A stretch of 64,000 bases of DNA from Rhodococcus koreensis (GCF_900105905.1 NZ_FNSV01000005.1:3224001-3288000), one strand, 5' to 3'; positions 33,724 through 43,111 are shown, counted from the stretch's first letter. Numbers and translations: made by a program. The notes: generated by a model not told the origin, from the letters alone.

Positions 33724-34107
33724 GTGGCGATTTCCGGTACCGACCCGTCGAGCGTCCGGGTCGACAGCTGGACGTGGGCGGTCCGGCTGTTCAAGACGCG
33801 TTCCGCGGCGGCGGCCGCGTGCAGGTCGGGGCACGTGCGGGTCAACGGCAGCACCGCGAAACCGGCGCAGCCGGTCAAGGCCGGCGACGAGGTCCGCATT
33901 CGCGCGGCCGGTGTCGAACGGATCGTCGAGGTGATCCGGCCGATCACCAAACGGGTGGGCGCGGTGGTGGCCGTCGAGTGCTACACCGACAACACACCAC
34001 CACCCCCACCGCGCGAGGTCCTCGCGTCCATCCCGCAGCGCGACCGCGGCGCGGGCAGGCCGACCAAACGCGAACGCCGCGAGATGGACCGGTTGCGCGG
34101 GCTGTGA
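33724..34107 (+). CDS. S4-domain RNA-binding protein (Hsp15/HslR-like)
   Basis: A 127-residue basic protein. The S4 fold runs from about residue 10 to 60 (VDSWTWAVRLFKTRSAAAAAC, RSGHVRVNGSTAKPAQPVKAGDEVRI, read here in two parts). It ends in a lysine/arginine-rich tail GRPTKRERREMDRLRG. E. coli Hsp15 binds stalled 50S subunits carrying nascent chains; the same role is inferred. TATCCT at 33712-33717, six bases before the GTG, is a good leaderless -10 box. It is convergent with the lipid kinase gene (4 bp apart). Confidence 0.88.
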   Translation: MAISGTDPSSVRVDSWTWAVRLFKTRSAAAAACRSGHVRVNGSTAKPAQPVKAGDEVRIRAAGVERIVEVIRPITKRVGAVVAVECYTDNTPPPPPREVLASIPQRDRGAGRPTKRERREMDRLRGL

Positions 34108-34111
34108 CCGC

Positions 34112-35026
34112 TCAGGCCGGGGTGTGGCTGAGGATCCGCAGCGCGGCAGGCACCGCCTCGATGGTGACCGGCAGCGGGCCGACGCGGTCGCCGTCCGCGT
34201 AGGCCGTGATGCCGTCGCACTGCAGTCGCACCGTCCGCGAGCGGTAGGTCTGCACGTCGGGGAGTTCCACGTGGGTGCCCTTGTACACGCGGGGGAACAG
34301 CCGGACCAGCCTCGACCGGCGGCCGTAGTCGACGACGGTGACGTCGAGCAGTCCGTCGGTCTTGTCCGCGTTCGGGCAGATCTGCATCCCGCCGCCGTAG
34401 GAGCGGCCGTTGCCGACGGCGACCAGTGTCGCGTCGACCTCGAAGGTCTGGTCGTCGAGTGCGATGCGGTAGTGCAGCGGGCGGAGTTGCGTCAGCTCGG
34501 CGAGCATCGCCAGGTTGTACCGCATCGGGCCCTTCGGCCAGGACATCCGGTTGGCGCGGTCGGTGACGAGTGAGTCGAAACCGCTCGCGACGATCGTGCC
34601 CGCCCACACGACCGCACCGCTGTCGAGGGTGATCCTGGCGAGGTCGGATTCCTGCACCTCGCCGTCGGCGATGACGTCGGCGGCCGCGACGGGGTCGCCG
34701 ACGGGGATGCCGAATTCGCGCGCATGGTCGTTGCCGGTGCCTGCCGGGATCAGGCCGACCAGTGTCCCGGACTGCGCCGCCGCCTGCAACCCGATGCTGA
34801 TGGCGCCGTCTCCCCCGACGACGACGAGCGCGTCGGTGCCGTCGTCGATGGCCCGGCGGGCCAGCGTGCGCGCGTGATCGGCGTCCGTACCGATGATTTC
34901 GGTGACGGCGACGCCGCGTTCCCGCAGGCGCGCGACCCCCTTGCGCCCGGCGACCGGCGCGTGGCCGTGCCCGGCGAGCGGGTTGACGAGGACGGTGACC
35001 TTCTCGATCACCTGCTGCGTGCTCAC
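34112..35026 (-). CDS. Diacylglycerol/lipid kinase (Rv2252-like)
   Basis: A 304-residue member of the DAGK catalytic family, which phosphorylates diacylglycerol or related lipids with ATP. Motifs: VTVLVNPLAGHG near the start, the nucleotide motif VVVGGDGAISIGLQ near residue 75, and LIPAGTGNDHAREFGIP. Its GTG start overlaps the stop of the upstream flavoprotein gene in GTGA, so the two are translationally coupled. The same pairing exists in M. tuberculosis as Rv2251-Rv2252, where Rv2252 is described as a lipid kinase. Confidence 0.93.
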   Translation of the reverse strand: MSTQQVIEKVTVLVNPLAGHGHAPVAGRKGVARLRERGVAVTEIIGTDADHARTLARRAIDDGTDALVVVGGDGAISIGLQAAAQSGTLVGLIPAGTGNDHAREFGIPVGDPVAAADVIADGEVQESDLARITLDSGAVVWAGTIVASGFDSLVTDRANRMSWPKGPMRYNLAMLAELTQLRPLHYRIALDDQTFEVDATLVAVGNGRSYGGGMQICPNADKTDGLLDVTVVDYGRRSRLVRLFPRVYKGTHVELPDVQTYRSRTVRLQCDGITAYADGDRVGPLPVTIEAVPAALRILSHTPA

Positions 35027-36651
35027 GGAATCAGCTTGCCGGGGTTGAGGATTCCCGCGGGATCGACGGCGTCCTTGACGGCCCGCAGAATCGTGACGCC
35101 CAGATCGCCGATCTCGTCCCGCATCCACGGGCGGTGGTCGACGCCGACCGCGTGGTGGTGCGTGATGGTTCCGCCGGCGGCGACGATCGCGTCCCCGGCG
35201 GCGGTCTTGGCCCGCCGCCACTGCTCGATCGGGTCGTCCGCCTGCGCCGACACGACGGTGAAATACAGCGAGGCGCCCGTCGGGTACGTGTGCGAGATGT
35301 GGCAGAGGACGAGCGGCGGGGTGCCCTGCGCCGACAGCGATTCCGTCAGCGCGGTGGTGACGGCCGCGCGGAGGGCGGCGAGGTTGCCCCACGTGGTCGC
35401 GGTTTCCAGCGTCTCGCACAGCGCTCCCGCGTCGAGCAGCGAGTCGCGCAGGTACGGTGCGTCGAAACGGCCGTGCTCCCAGCCATTTCCGGGTTCCTCG
35501 CCCAGGGACGTGCCGCCGCGCGCCTGCAGCACCGCGCGGGCCTCCGCCGTCCGTTCCGCGGTGTGCTCCGCGGTGCCCTCGAACGTGGTGATCGCCAGGC
35601 AGCCGCCGGTGACGGTCTCCTCGCCGATCTTGTCGGTGGTCGCCAGGTTCACCGCCGTCTCGGCCTCGTCGGACAGTCGCAGCACGGTCGGGACCGCACC
35701 CTCCTGCCGCAGCGCGCGCAGCGCGGCCGCGCCGGTCGCGAAGTCGGGGAAACGCCAGCCCTCCCGCACGGTGGTGGCCGGGACCGCGTGCACGCGGACC
35801 CGCACCCGGGTGATGACGCCGAGCGTGCCCTCCGACCCGACGAACAGTTCGCCGAGGTCCGGGCCTGCCGCGGACGCCGGGGCACGCCCCGTGTCGAGGG
35901 TTCCGGCGGGGGTCACCACCCGCAGTCCCTGCACCATGTCCTCGAACCGGCCGTACCCCGCGGACGCCTGCCCCGACGACCGGGTGGCCGCGAAACCGCC
36001 GATGGTCGCGAACATGAAACTCTGCGGGAAGTGCCCGAGCGAGAAGTCGTGCGCGCCGAGCAGTTCCTCGGCGAGCGGACCGGTCACACCCGCTCCGAGC
36101 GTCGCGATGCCGGAGTCGGTGTCGAGGTCGATCAGCGAGTCGAACCGGCGCAGGTCCAGCGAGACGACGGCGTCGAATCGGTCGCGCACCGGGTCGAGTC
36201 CGCCGACGACGCTGGTTCCGCCGCCGAACGGGACCACGGCGATGCCGTTGGCGGCGCAGTACCGGAGCACGTCGGCGACCTCGGCGTCGGTGCCGGGGGT
36301 GACGACGGCGTCGGGCGCGTTCTGGGGTTCGGTGCTGCGGCGGCGCAGCAGGTCGAGCGTGCTCTTGCCGCCGGAACGCAGCAACCGGTCGGTGTGTGCG
36401 GTACTGGCGAACTGCTCTCCGACGATGCCCGCGAGCGCGGTGACGTGCTGGTCGGAGAGTGCGCTCGGAGCGAGGACGGCGTCGTCGGCCGCCCGGCCGG
36501 AGGGTTCCCTGATGGTGACGCCGAGGGCCTGCTGCAGCAGTCCCTTGATGCCGTCCGAGAGGACCTTGTGCTTCTCGGGCGCGCCCCAGGCGTCCCACTG
36601 CATCGGGGGTGCCGTCAGGACGGCGTGATCTTCCGAACGCTCATTGCTCAT
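35023..36651 (-). CDS. FAD-linked oxidase, alkyldihydroxyacetonephosphate synthase-like (Rv2251-like)
   Basis: A 542-residue flavoprotein of the vanillyl-alcohol-oxidase fold. The FAD-binding part includes VVPFGGGTSVVGGLDP (about residue 145), SFMFATIGGFAATRSSGQASAGYGRFEDMV (two motifs) and LFVGSEGTLGVITRV. The C-terminal part ends in HHHAVGVDHRPWM and VDPAGILNPGKLIP. The HHH and closing motifs match the AGPS ether-lipid synthase group, but bacterial members may oxidise other substrates. It overlaps the lipid kinase gene by 4 bp, which supports a lipid-related role. It lies 34 bp after an MFS gene on the same strand, with an operator-like element between. Confidence 0.88.
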   Translation of the reverse strand: MSNERSEDHAVLTAPPMQWDAWGAPEKHKVLSDGIKGLLQQALGVTIREPSGRAADDAVLAPSALSDQHVTALAGIVGEQFASTAHTDRLLRSGGKSTLDLLRRRSTEPQNAPDAVVTPGTDAEVADVLRYCAANGIAVVPFGGGTSVVGGLDPVRDRFDAVVSLDLRRFDSLIDLDTDSGIATLGAGVTGPLAEELLGAHDFSLGHFPQSFMFATIGGFAATRSSGQASAGYGRFEDMVQGLRVVTPAGTLDTGRAPASAAGPDLGELFVGSEGTLGVITRVRVRVHAVPATTVREGWRFPDFATGAAALRALRQEGAVPTVLRLSDEAETAVNLATTDKIGEETVTGGCLAITTFEGTAEHTAERTAEARAVLQARGGTSLGEEPGNGWEHGRFDAPYLRDSLLDAGALCETLETATTWGNLAALRAAVTTALTESLSAQGTPPLVLCHISHTYPTGASLYFTVVSAQADDPIEQWRRAKTAAGDAIVAAGGTITHHHAVGVDHRPWMRDEIGDLGVTILRAVKDAVDPAGILNPGKLIP

Positions 36652-36659
36652 GCGTTATA

Positions 36660-36686
36660 GTGTTACACATCATGTAAGAGTGTAAC
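36660..36686. promoter_or_regulatory. Operator-like element over the flavoprotein-kinase promoter
   Basis: GTTACAC (36662-36668) and GTGTAAC (36680-36686) form an inverted repeat with an 11-bp spacer. Nested inside are TTACA-N5-TGTAA (36663-36677) and ACATCATGT (36667-36675). On the coding strand, TAACAC and TATAAC near 36665-36654 could be the -10 box just before the ATG at 36651. A TetR-type repressor site is the most likely reading. Confidence 0.6.
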
Positions 36687-37963
36687 TAGTCCTTCGGGCG
36701 ATCGCCCCGCTCCCGCCACACCTGCCGGATCGGCCGCAGCACCAGTCCCATCTGCTTCCGCGTCTTCCCCCGCGTCACCAGAACCCCGGTGATCGCCACG
36801 ATCCAGACGGGATACTGCACGAGCCAGGCCACCCGGAAACTGTCGAACGAGTACCCGCCCATCGCGTCGAGGATGAGCCCCATCGCCTGGATGACCAGCA
36901 ACGAGGCCAGGAAGCCGCCGATGTTGACCATTCCCTGCGCGGTTCCCATGCTGGTACTGGGGTTGAACATGCGGGCGTAGTCGAAGCCGATCATCGAACC
37001 GGGGCCGCCCACCGAGATCACCATCACCAGAAGTGCCAGCAACCAGATCGGCGCCGGGCCCGGCAGTGCCAGCACGACGGTCCACATCGCCGCGTTGCTG
37101 ATCATGATCGCCAGCACCAGATACGAGCGGCGCATCGGGAACCGGCCGCTGAGGATGCCGATGATCGGCCCGGCCACGATCGCCGAGATCACCGACAGCG
37201 TGAGCAGCGAACCGGCCTCGGCCGCCGACAACCCCTGCGCCGACCTCAGGTACGGCACACCCCACAGCAGGGCGAACGTCGTCATCGAGAACTGCGTGCC
37301 CATGTGGGTGAAGAAGCCCAGCCGGGTGCCGTGCCGCCGCCACACCGCGCGGATCTGCGTTCCCACCTCCCGCAGTCCGGCGGGTGCGGCCACCACCTCG
37401 AGACCGGGCGGGGCGTTGCGGATGACGGACACTGCCAGCACGAAGGACAGCAACCCGAGCGACGCCGCCGTGCCGTACGCGAAACTCCAGCCCGGCCCGT
37501 TCAGCAGCAGCATCAACGGCAGCGCCGACAGGATCTGACCGATCTGACCGAAGATGCCCGTCAGCTGGGACACGAGCGGGACCCGCCGCGGCGCGAACCA
37601 TTGCGGCACCAGGCGCAGCACGGAGATGAACGTCATCGCATCGCCGACGCCGACGAACACGCGCGCGGCGACGGCCAGCGGCAGCGATTCGGTGAGCGCG
37701 AGCAACATCTGCGCCGACGCCATGATGAGCGCGCCGGCGGCGATCATGACCCGCGACCCGTACCGATCGAGGAGCACACCGGCCGGGATCTGCATCCCCG
37801 CGTACACCACGATCTGGAGTACGACGAAACTCGACAGCACACTCGGACTGATCGAAAATCGTTCCGACGCCGCGAGCCCCGACACACCGAACGAGGTTCG
37901 ATGCAGGACGGCGACGATATATGCGACAACCCCGACGCCCCACACCAACCACACTCTGCTCAT
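36686..37963 (-). CDS. MFS transporter (12 segments)
   Basis: A 425-residue permease with about 12 hydrophobic segments. Motif A is PAGVLLDRYGSRVMIAAG, the fourth segment has ARVFVGVGDAMTFISVL, and the central loop is basic (IRAVWRRHGTRLG). The overall look is that of nitrate/sugar-phosphate-type MFS (VPLVSQLTGIFGQIGQILSALP), not the DHA2 drug pumps elsewhere in the window. It ends in a short charged tail. The substrate is unknown. It lies upstream of the flavoprotein-lipid kinase pair, but the operator between argues for separate control. Confidence 0.87.
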   Translation of the reverse strand: MSRVWLVWGVGVVAYIVAVLHRTSFGVSGLAASERFSISPSVLSSFVVLQIVVYAGMQIPAGVLLDRYGSRVMIAAGALIMASAQMLLALTESLPLAVAARVFVGVGDAMTFISVLRLVPQWFAPRRVPLVSQLTGIFGQIGQILSALPLMLLLNGPGWSFAYGTAASLGLLSFVLAVSVIRNAPPGLEVVAAPAGLREVGTQIRAVWRRHGTRLGFFTHMGTQFSMTTFALLWGVPYLRSAQGLSAAEAGSLLTLSVISAIVAGPIIGILSGRFPMRRSYLVLAIMISNAAMWTVVLALPGPAPIWLLALLVMVISVGGPGSMIGFDYARMFNPSTSMGTAQGMVNIGGFLASLLVIQAMGLILDAMGGYSFDSFRVAWLVQYPVWIVAITGVLVTRGKTRKQMGLVLRPIRQVWRERGDRPKD

Positions 37964-38008
37964 CGCAGATCAAACTACCCGCCAGCAGGTATTACCCGCT
38001 GGGTGAAG

Positions 38009-39007
38009 TCACTCGCGGCCCAGCGACACCCAGGTCGGATCGGCCGTGCGCTCGCCGACGGTGAGGTCCGCGAGCAGGTCCAGACGGGCGATCTGCCCCT
38101 CGGTCAGGGTGAGCGCGACCGCGCCTGCGTTCTCCGTCACACGGGCCGCGAACCGGGTGCCGGGAATCGACACGGACGGCAACCCGAACTCGCGGCCCTT
38201 CGCGTCCAGCCACGCCAGCGACACCTGGGCGGGCGTCGCGTCGAGTTCGGCGGCCACCTCGCGGACGACGTCGAGCACCTTCAGGTTCGACGGCAGCGCG
38301 TCGTCCCCGAAACGCGGGAACCGGCGACGCAGATCCTTGTCGCCCAGCGCGGCCGGGTCGTACGTTCCGGTGAGGAAGCCCCGGCCCACCGGGGAGTACG
38401 GCACGAAGCCGATGCCCAGTTCCGCCGCCGCTGGCACCACGTGCTTCTCGACGTCGCGACTCCAGATGCTCCACTCGCTCTGGATCGCGGCGATGGGATG
38501 CACCCGCGACGCGCGACGGAGTTCGTCGCCGGTCGCCTCCGACAGTCCGATGTGGCGGACCTTCCCCGCTTTCACCTGTTCCGCGATCGCGCCGACGGTG
38601 TCCTCGATGGGCACCTCGGGGTCGACGCGGTGCAGGTAGTACAGGTCGACGGTGTCGACACCGAGCCGGGTCAGCGATTCGTCGAGGGCCTGCCCCACGT
38701 ACTCGGGCTTGCCGTTGATGCTGCGCCTGCCGTTCGCGATGTTGCCGACGAGACCGAACTTGGTGGCCAGCTGCACCTCGTCGCGGCGTTCCTTCAGCAC
38801 CGTGCCCACCGCGGTCTCGCTCGCGCCGTCGCCGTACACGTTGGCCGTGTCGATGAACGTCACTCCGATGTCGATGGCGTGGTGGAGGGTCGCGAGCGCC
38901 TCCGCGGGATCGACGGGGCCGTACACGGGAGCGACGGACATGGCGCCGTAGCCCTGCGCGCTGACGGTGAGGCCTTCGGACAACTGCACGGTGGGGATGT
39001 TGGTCAT
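38009..39007 (-). CDS. Aldo/keto reductase
   Basis: A 332-residue NADPH-dependent oxidoreductase with the (beta/alpha)8 fold. The family residues are visible: the aspartate in FIDTANVYGDG (about residue 56), the tyrosine in VYGDGASE, the lysine in QLATKFGLVGN, the histidine in LYYLHRVDPEVP, and the C-terminal cofactor motif PSVSIPGTR. This is the tetraspan class that reduces aldehydes and ketones. The ATG at 39007 follows AAGG at a good distance. It is divergent from the DinB-like gene (83 bp). Confidence 0.92.
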   Translation of the reverse strand: MTNIPTVQLSEGLTVSAQGYGAMSVAPVYGPVDPAEALATLHHAIDIGVTFIDTANVYGDGASETAVGTVLKERRDEVQLATKFGLVGNIANGRRSINGKPEYVGQALDESLTRLGVDTVDLYYLHRVDPEVPIEDTVGAIAEQVKAGKVRHIGLSEATGDELRRASRVHPIAAIQSEWSIWSRDVEKHVVPAAAELGIGFVPYSPVGRGFLTGTYDPAALGDKDLRRRFPRFGDDALPSNLKVLDVVREVAAELDATPAQVSLAWLDAKGREFGLPSVSIPGTRFAARVTENAGAVALTLTEGQIARLDLLADLTVGERTADPTWVSLGRE

Positions 39008-39090
39008 GCGCCCATCCTTCCCGAGCACCCCGCCAGGTGCATCGTTTGGAATCGCGCTGATCGTGACCCGGCTGCCTCTACCCTGAAGGC

Positions 39091-39657
39091 ATGGCATTCG
39101 ACTGGTTCGAACTCGCCCGCATCGCCCACCGCGAGTTCGGTGCGCGGGTCGCCGCGATCACCGACTGGTCGGCGCCGACACCGGACGGCGAATGGGACGT
39201 CACCCACCTGGTGCGGCACGTCATCGAGGAACAGCAGTGGGTTCCCCCGTTGCTCGCCGGGAAGACGGTCGGCGAGGCGACCCCGGACATCGAACCCCTC
39301 CACGGCGACATGCGGGCGGAATGGCAGCGGTATTCGGACGCGGCCATCCGCGCGTGGTCGTCGACCGACCCGCAGACGCACGTGCATCTGTCCTACGGCA
39401 CGGTGCCGCTCGAGCCGTACCTGAGGCAGCAGACCGCCGACGTCACCATCCACGCCTGGGACCTCGCCAAAGCCACCGGATCCGACGACACACTCGACCC
39501 GCAACTCGTCGCCGGGGTCTGGTCGGACCTCGACGGCCAGCGCGAGATGCTCTCCGAGAGCGGACTGTTCGCCGACCCCGTCGACGTACCCGGCGACGCG
39601 CCGCTGCAGGATCGCCTGATCGCCCTGACCGGTCGCGATCCCCGGCAACGCATTTAA
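39091..39657 (+). CDS. DinB/maleylpyruvate-isomerase-like protein (TIGR03086-type)
   Basis: A 188-residue helical protein. The N-terminal part has [23 protein letters not shown] and [27 protein letters not shown]. The two histidines (HLVRH, TIHAWD) fit the metal site of the actinobacterial DinB-like family, some of which are mycothiol-dependent enzymes. The reaction here is unknown. TACCCT at 39079-39084, six bases before the ATG, suggests a leaderless transcript. It ends 37 bp before ilvD, which has its own leaderless -10. Confidence 0.82.
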   Translation: MAFDWFELARIAHREFGARVAAITDWSAPTPDGEWDVTHLVRHVIEEQQWVPPLLAGKTVGEATPDIEPLHGDMRAEWQRYSDAAIRAWSSTDPQTHVHLSYGTVPLEPYLRQQTADVTIHAWDLAKATGSDDTLDPQLVAGVWSDLDGQREMLSESGLFADPVDVPGDAPLQDRLIALTGRDPRQRI

Positions 39658-39694
39658 CCAACCGCGCCCGAGGGTCCCGCCTACGCTGGGATGC

Positions 39695-41389
39695 ATGAGT
39701 ACTCCGGATCCGAAACCCCGCAGCCGCGACGTCACCGACGGACTGGAGAAGACCGCAGCACGCGGCATGCTCCGTGCGGTGGGCATGGGCGACGACGACT
39801 GGGGAAAATCCCAGATCGGTGTGGCGTCGTCGTGGAACGAGATCACCCCCTGCAACCTGTCGCTCGACCGGCTCGCGAAGGCCGTCAAGGACGGCGTCCA
39901 CGCCGCGGGCGGGTATCCCCTCGAGTTCGGCACCATCTCCGTCTCCGACGGCATCTCGATGGGACACGAGGGCATGCACTTCTCCCTCGTGTCCCGTGAG
40001 GTGATCGCCGACAGCGTGGAAACGGTGATGCAGGCCGAACGCCTCGACGGATCGGTGCTGCTCGCCGGTTGCGACAAGTCGCTGCCCGGCATGCTGATGG
40101 CCGCGGCCCGCCTCGACCTGTCGAGCGTGTTCCTCTACGCGGGTTCGATCCTGCCGGGGGTCGCCAAGCTGTCCGACGGCACCGAACTCGACGTCACCAT
40201 CATCGACGCGTTCGAGGCGGTCGGCGCCTGTTCGCGCGGACTGATGAGCCGTGAGGACGTCGACGCCATCGAGCGCGCCATCTGCCCCGGCGAGGGCGCG
40301 TGCGGCGGAATGTACACCGCGAACACGATGGCCAGTGCCGCCGAGGCACTCGGCATGTCGCTGCCCGGCAGCGCCTCCCCGCCCGCCACCGACCGTCGTC
40401 GCGACGGGTTCGCGAGGCGCAGCGGTGAGGCCGTCGTCGAACTGCTCCGCCGCGGCATCACCGCCAGGGACATCCTCACCAAGGAGGCGTTCGAGAACGC
40501 CATCGCCGTGGTCATGGCGTTCGGCGGTTCCACGAACGCCGTCCTGCACCTGCTGGCGATCGCGAGCGAAGCGGATGTCGAACTGACCCTCGACGACTTC
40601 TCCCGCGTCGGCGCGCGCGTCCCGCACCTCGCGGACGTCAAACCGTTCGGCAAGCACGTGATGAAGGACGTCGACCACATCGGCGGTGTCCCCGTCATCA
40701 TGAAGGCCCTGCTCGACGCCGGGATGCTGCACGGCGACTGCCTGACCGTCACTGGCCGGACGATGGCCGAGAACCTGACCGACATCGCGCCGCCCGACCC
40801 GGACGGCAAGGTGCTGCGGGCGATGAGCTCGCCCATCCACCCGACCGGCGGGATCACGATCCTCAAGGGTTCCCTCGCCCCGGGCGGCGCGGTGGTGAAG
40901 TCGGCCGGGTTCGACTCCGACGTCTTCACCGGCACCGCCCGAGTCTTCGAACGGGAGCGGGCCGCGATGGATGCTCTGGAGGACGGCACGATCACGAACG
41001 GCGACGTCGTGGTCATCCGCTACGAGGGACCCAAGGGCGGTCCCGGCATGCGCGAGATGCTCGCGATCACCGGCGCCATCAAGGGCGCAGGCCTGGGCAA
41101 GGACGTCCTGCTGCTCACCGACGGCCGATTCTCCGGCGGCACCACCGGCCTGTGCGTCGGGCACGTGGCACCGGAGGCCGTCGACGGCGGTCCGATCGCG
41201 TTCGTCCGCGACGGCGACCAGATCCGCCTGGACGTCGGAAAGGGCACGCTGGAATTGCTCGTCGACGAGAAGGAACTCGCCGGCCGCAAGAGCGAGTGGG
41301 AACCCCTGCCCCCGCGCTATACCCGCGGGGTCCTGGCCAAGTACACGAAGCTCGTCGGTTCCGCCTCGGGCGGCGCCGTCTGCGGATAG
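39695..41389 (+). CDS. ilvD: Dihydroxy-acid dehydratase
   Basis: A 564-residue iron-sulfur enzyme that dehydrates 2,3-dihydroxy-isovalerate and 2,3-dihydroxy-3-methylvalerate to the keto acids of Val, Leu and Ile. Cluster cysteines are seen in [24 protein letters not shown] and VGACSRGLM. Family motifs [15 protein letters not shown] and [16 protein letters not shown] are intact, and the length is typical. TACGCT (39682-39687), seven bases before the ATG, marks a leaderless promoter. No other branched-chain gene is next to it. A hairpin follows the stop. Confidence 0.97.
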   Translation: MSTPDPKPRSRDVTDGLEKTAARGMLRAVGMGDDDWGKSQIGVASSWNEITPCNLSLDRLAKAVKDGVHAAGGYPLEFGTISVSDGISMGHEGMHFSLVSREVIADSVETVMQAERLDGSVLLAGCDKSLPGMLMAAARLDLSSVFLYAGSILPGVAKLSDGTELDVTIIDAFEAVGACSRGLMSREDVDAIERAICPGEGACGGMYTANTMASAAEALGMSLPGSASPPATDRRRDGFARRSGEAVVELLRRGITARDILTKEAFENAIAVVMAFGGSTNAVLHLLAIASEADVELTLDDFSRVGARVPHLADVKPFGKHVMKDVDHIGGVPVIMKALLDAGMLHGDCLTVTGRTMAENLTDIAPPDPDGKVLRAMSSPIHPTGGITILKGSLAPGGAVVKSAGFDSDVFTGTARVFERERAAMDALEDGTITNGDVVVIRYEGPKGGPGMREMLAITGAIKGAGLGKDVLLLTDGRFSGGTTGLCVGHVAPEAVDGGPIAFVRDGDQIRLDVGKGTLELLVDEKELAGRKSEWEPLPPRYTRGVLAKYTKLVGSASGGAVCG

Positions 41390-41398
41390 GCGCTTCGC

Positions 41399-41446
41399 GC
41401 CCGTGCGCCTTTCTGGTTGTCCTGGCTACCAAAAAGGCGCACGGGC
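41399..41446. terminator. Bidirectional hairpin between ilvD and the protease gene
   Basis: The arms 41399-41417 and 41428-41446 pair over 18 of 19 positions around a 10-nt loop. The left arm reads GCCCGTGCGCCTTT and then CTGGT. It lies between convergent genes, 9 bp from each stop, so it could end both transcripts. The outer GCCCGTGCG matches the hairpin at 26531. Confidence 0.75.
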
Positions 41447-41455
41447 CCGAAGGGC

Positions 41456-42109
41456 CTAGATGGGCCGGAACCCGGCGCCGGGACCGGCGTTCGCGTTCAT
41501 GTCGGCGACGATCGAGTTGAGGTTGGTGCCGATCTCCGGGCCGATGCACGGGGCGGCGAGGTAGGCGTTGACCATGGCGACGAGGGTGGTGCCGACGACC
41601 ATCGGTGCGCCCGAGTCACCTTCGATCACGCAGGCCTGGGTCCACGTCTCCCCCGTCTGCATGAGGTCGCCGTAGACGATGCCGCACGTGTTGCCCGTGG
41701 TTCGACCTTCCTTGCACGCCACCTGTGGGAAGGCTGCCGGGGCGCCGATCCGGGTGATGGTGACGCCGCCGACCCGGTTGACCGGGACGACCTTCGCCGG
41801 ATCGAACTGGATCACCGCGTAGTCGAGCGCGGGGTTGGAGATGACGAACGTCCCGATGATGCCGCTGTCCTGACTGGCCTCGGGCACCACGTACGAGCCG
41901 ACCTCACCGCAGTGGCCCGCCGTCAGGCCGACGAGCCTGCCCGCATTGTCGTGCCCGATGGTGGTGAGTGAACAGACCAGTTCGTCGTTCACCACGATCC
42001 CCGAACCGCCCCCCATGACGGCGGCCGGAGCTGCTGTCGCGGTCCCTGCCGCAACGAATCCCAGAATTCCCGCTGTCGCCGCAACAACCGCCGCGAATCG
42101 TTTCAACAT
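41456..42109 (-). CDS. Secreted trypsin-like serine protease (S1)
   Basis: A 217-residue precursor. A signal peptide (MLKRFAAVVAATAGILGF, then VAAGTATAAPA) is followed directly by the protease domain. The catalytic triad is readable: His in LTAGHCG (about residue 66), Asp in ALDYAVIQF (about 94) and Ser in IEGDSGAPM (about 165). The cysteines in VCSL/GHCG, VACKEGRTTGNTCG and QACVI/APCIG suggest three disulfides. It is an exported protease; its target is unknown. The family is widespread in mycolic-acid actinomycetes. Confidence 0.92.
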   Translation of the reverse strand: MLKRFAAVVAATAGILGFVAAGTATAAPAAVMGGGSGIVVNDELVCSLTTIGHDNAGRLVGLTAGHCGEVGSYVVPEASQDSGIIGTFVISNPALDYAVIQFDPAKVVPVNRVGGVTITRIGAPAAFPQVACKEGRTTGNTCGIVYGDLMQTGETWTQACVIEGDSGAPMVVGTTLVAMVNAYLAAPCIGPEIGTNLNSIVADMNANAGPGAGFRPI

Positions 42110-42230
42110 TTTTCGAACCTTCCCGGATGAGCCCCGACGGCCGCGTGTCTCTCCATAAGAATCCCACCCCGCACAAGACCTGCGTGGGGGAATGCCGATG
42201 TAGAGACCGCGGCCGTTGCCCGCTCCGGTA

Positions 42231-42947
42231 CTACTCGCCGGCGCCGAGTGCCTCCAGCGCTTTCCGGGCGTCCTCGAGTTGCCGGCTCAGCTCGTCGACC
42301 CGGGCGGCGGCGAGGTTGCGGGCCGCCACGATGATCGACTCGACGGCCTCGATCGCCGTCTCCTCGCCGAGTTCCCGGACGGCACGCTCGACGGCGTCCG
42401 GTGACACGGGGACGGCCTTACCGGGACGCTTGGCTCCGTGCGCGACGGTGACGCTCCAGTCGTTGTCGGCGCCGGCATGGATGGTGACGCTGACTCCGGT
42501 CGGCACCCTCTTGGCGGTGCGTTTGGCCGGTGCCGCGGCGGGTTTCGGGACCGCGGCGGCGGCCGGTTGCGGCACCGCGACGGTCTTCGCCGCGGGCGTC
42601 TTGGGGGCGGGCGGCGGACCCGGTTCGATCTCCTGGTGCACGACCGGCGCTGCGGGGGCGGACTTGGCGGCGGGCGCCGGCTTGGGCGCCGGAATTCGTC
42701 TCATCAGAAGCTCCTCGGCTTCGAAGGGGAGCTCGTCGTCGACACCCTTGGGGCGGATCAAGACCGTATTGCCTTGCACGGAGATGACTTTGGCCGAGGC
42801 TCCGGCCTCGAGCCCGAGGCTGGGCATCGCGTCGCGCAGATACACGGTGGCCCGCTTGCCTTCCGCGATCGCGGCAGCGAGGGTCTCGAGATTCTCCGCG
42901 GTCAGGTGATCCGGTGCGGCGGCGCCGGAACGTCTACGGGGCGGCAT
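42231..42947 (-). CDS. Ala/Pro-rich protein with C-terminal coiled coil, unrecognised
   Basis: A 238-residue protein. Its N-terminus (MPPRRRSGAAAPDHLTAENL) is followed by an alpha/beta region of about 60 residues (RATVYLRDAMPSLGLEAGASA, then KVISVQGNTVLIRPKGVDDELPF in pieces). Then comes a low-complexity Ala/Pro/Lys linker of about 75 residues, a small domain with GVSVTIHAGADNDWSVTVAHG, and a closing helix AARVDELSRQLEDARKALEAL with heptad pattern. The basic linker would allow nucleic-acid contact, but no known DNA-binding motif is seen. GAAAGGA lies upstream of the ATG. It is divergent from the adenylate cyclase gene. Confidence 0.75.
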   Translation of the reverse strand: MPPRRRSGAAAPDHLTAENLETLAAAIAEGKRATVYLRDAMPSLGLEAGASAKVISVQGNTVLIRPKGVDDELPFEAEELLMRRIPAPKPAPAAKSAPAAPVVHQEIEPGPPPAPKTPAAKTVAVPQPAAAAVPKPAAAPAKRTAKRVPTGVSVTIHAGADNDWSVTVAHGAKRPGKAVPVSPDAVERAVRELGEETAIEAVESIIVAARNLAAARVDELSRQLEDARKALEALGAGE

Positions 42948-43111
42948 GCGCTGTCCTTTCTGGTCTGTCTCCTGGTTACGCTCGTGAGCACCGCAACTCT
43001 TGCACACACCACCGACGGTTCCGCATCGGACGGGCTCGCACAGTGGCAGATTGAGGGCGATGGTCGCACGAGCGACAGCGCGTGCGCATCGAAGATATCG
43101 AGAGGAACGAC

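Noticed and set aside
37304-39424. About 700-codon plus-strand frame across the MFS, aldo/keto reductase and DinB-like genes
   Set aside because: It crosses three well-supported genes in other frames and its translation has no domain character.
42160-42185. Possible terminator after the Ala/Pro-rich protein gene
   Set aside because: The C-rich and G-rich arms around CAAGACC pair only with gaps and have no T-run.
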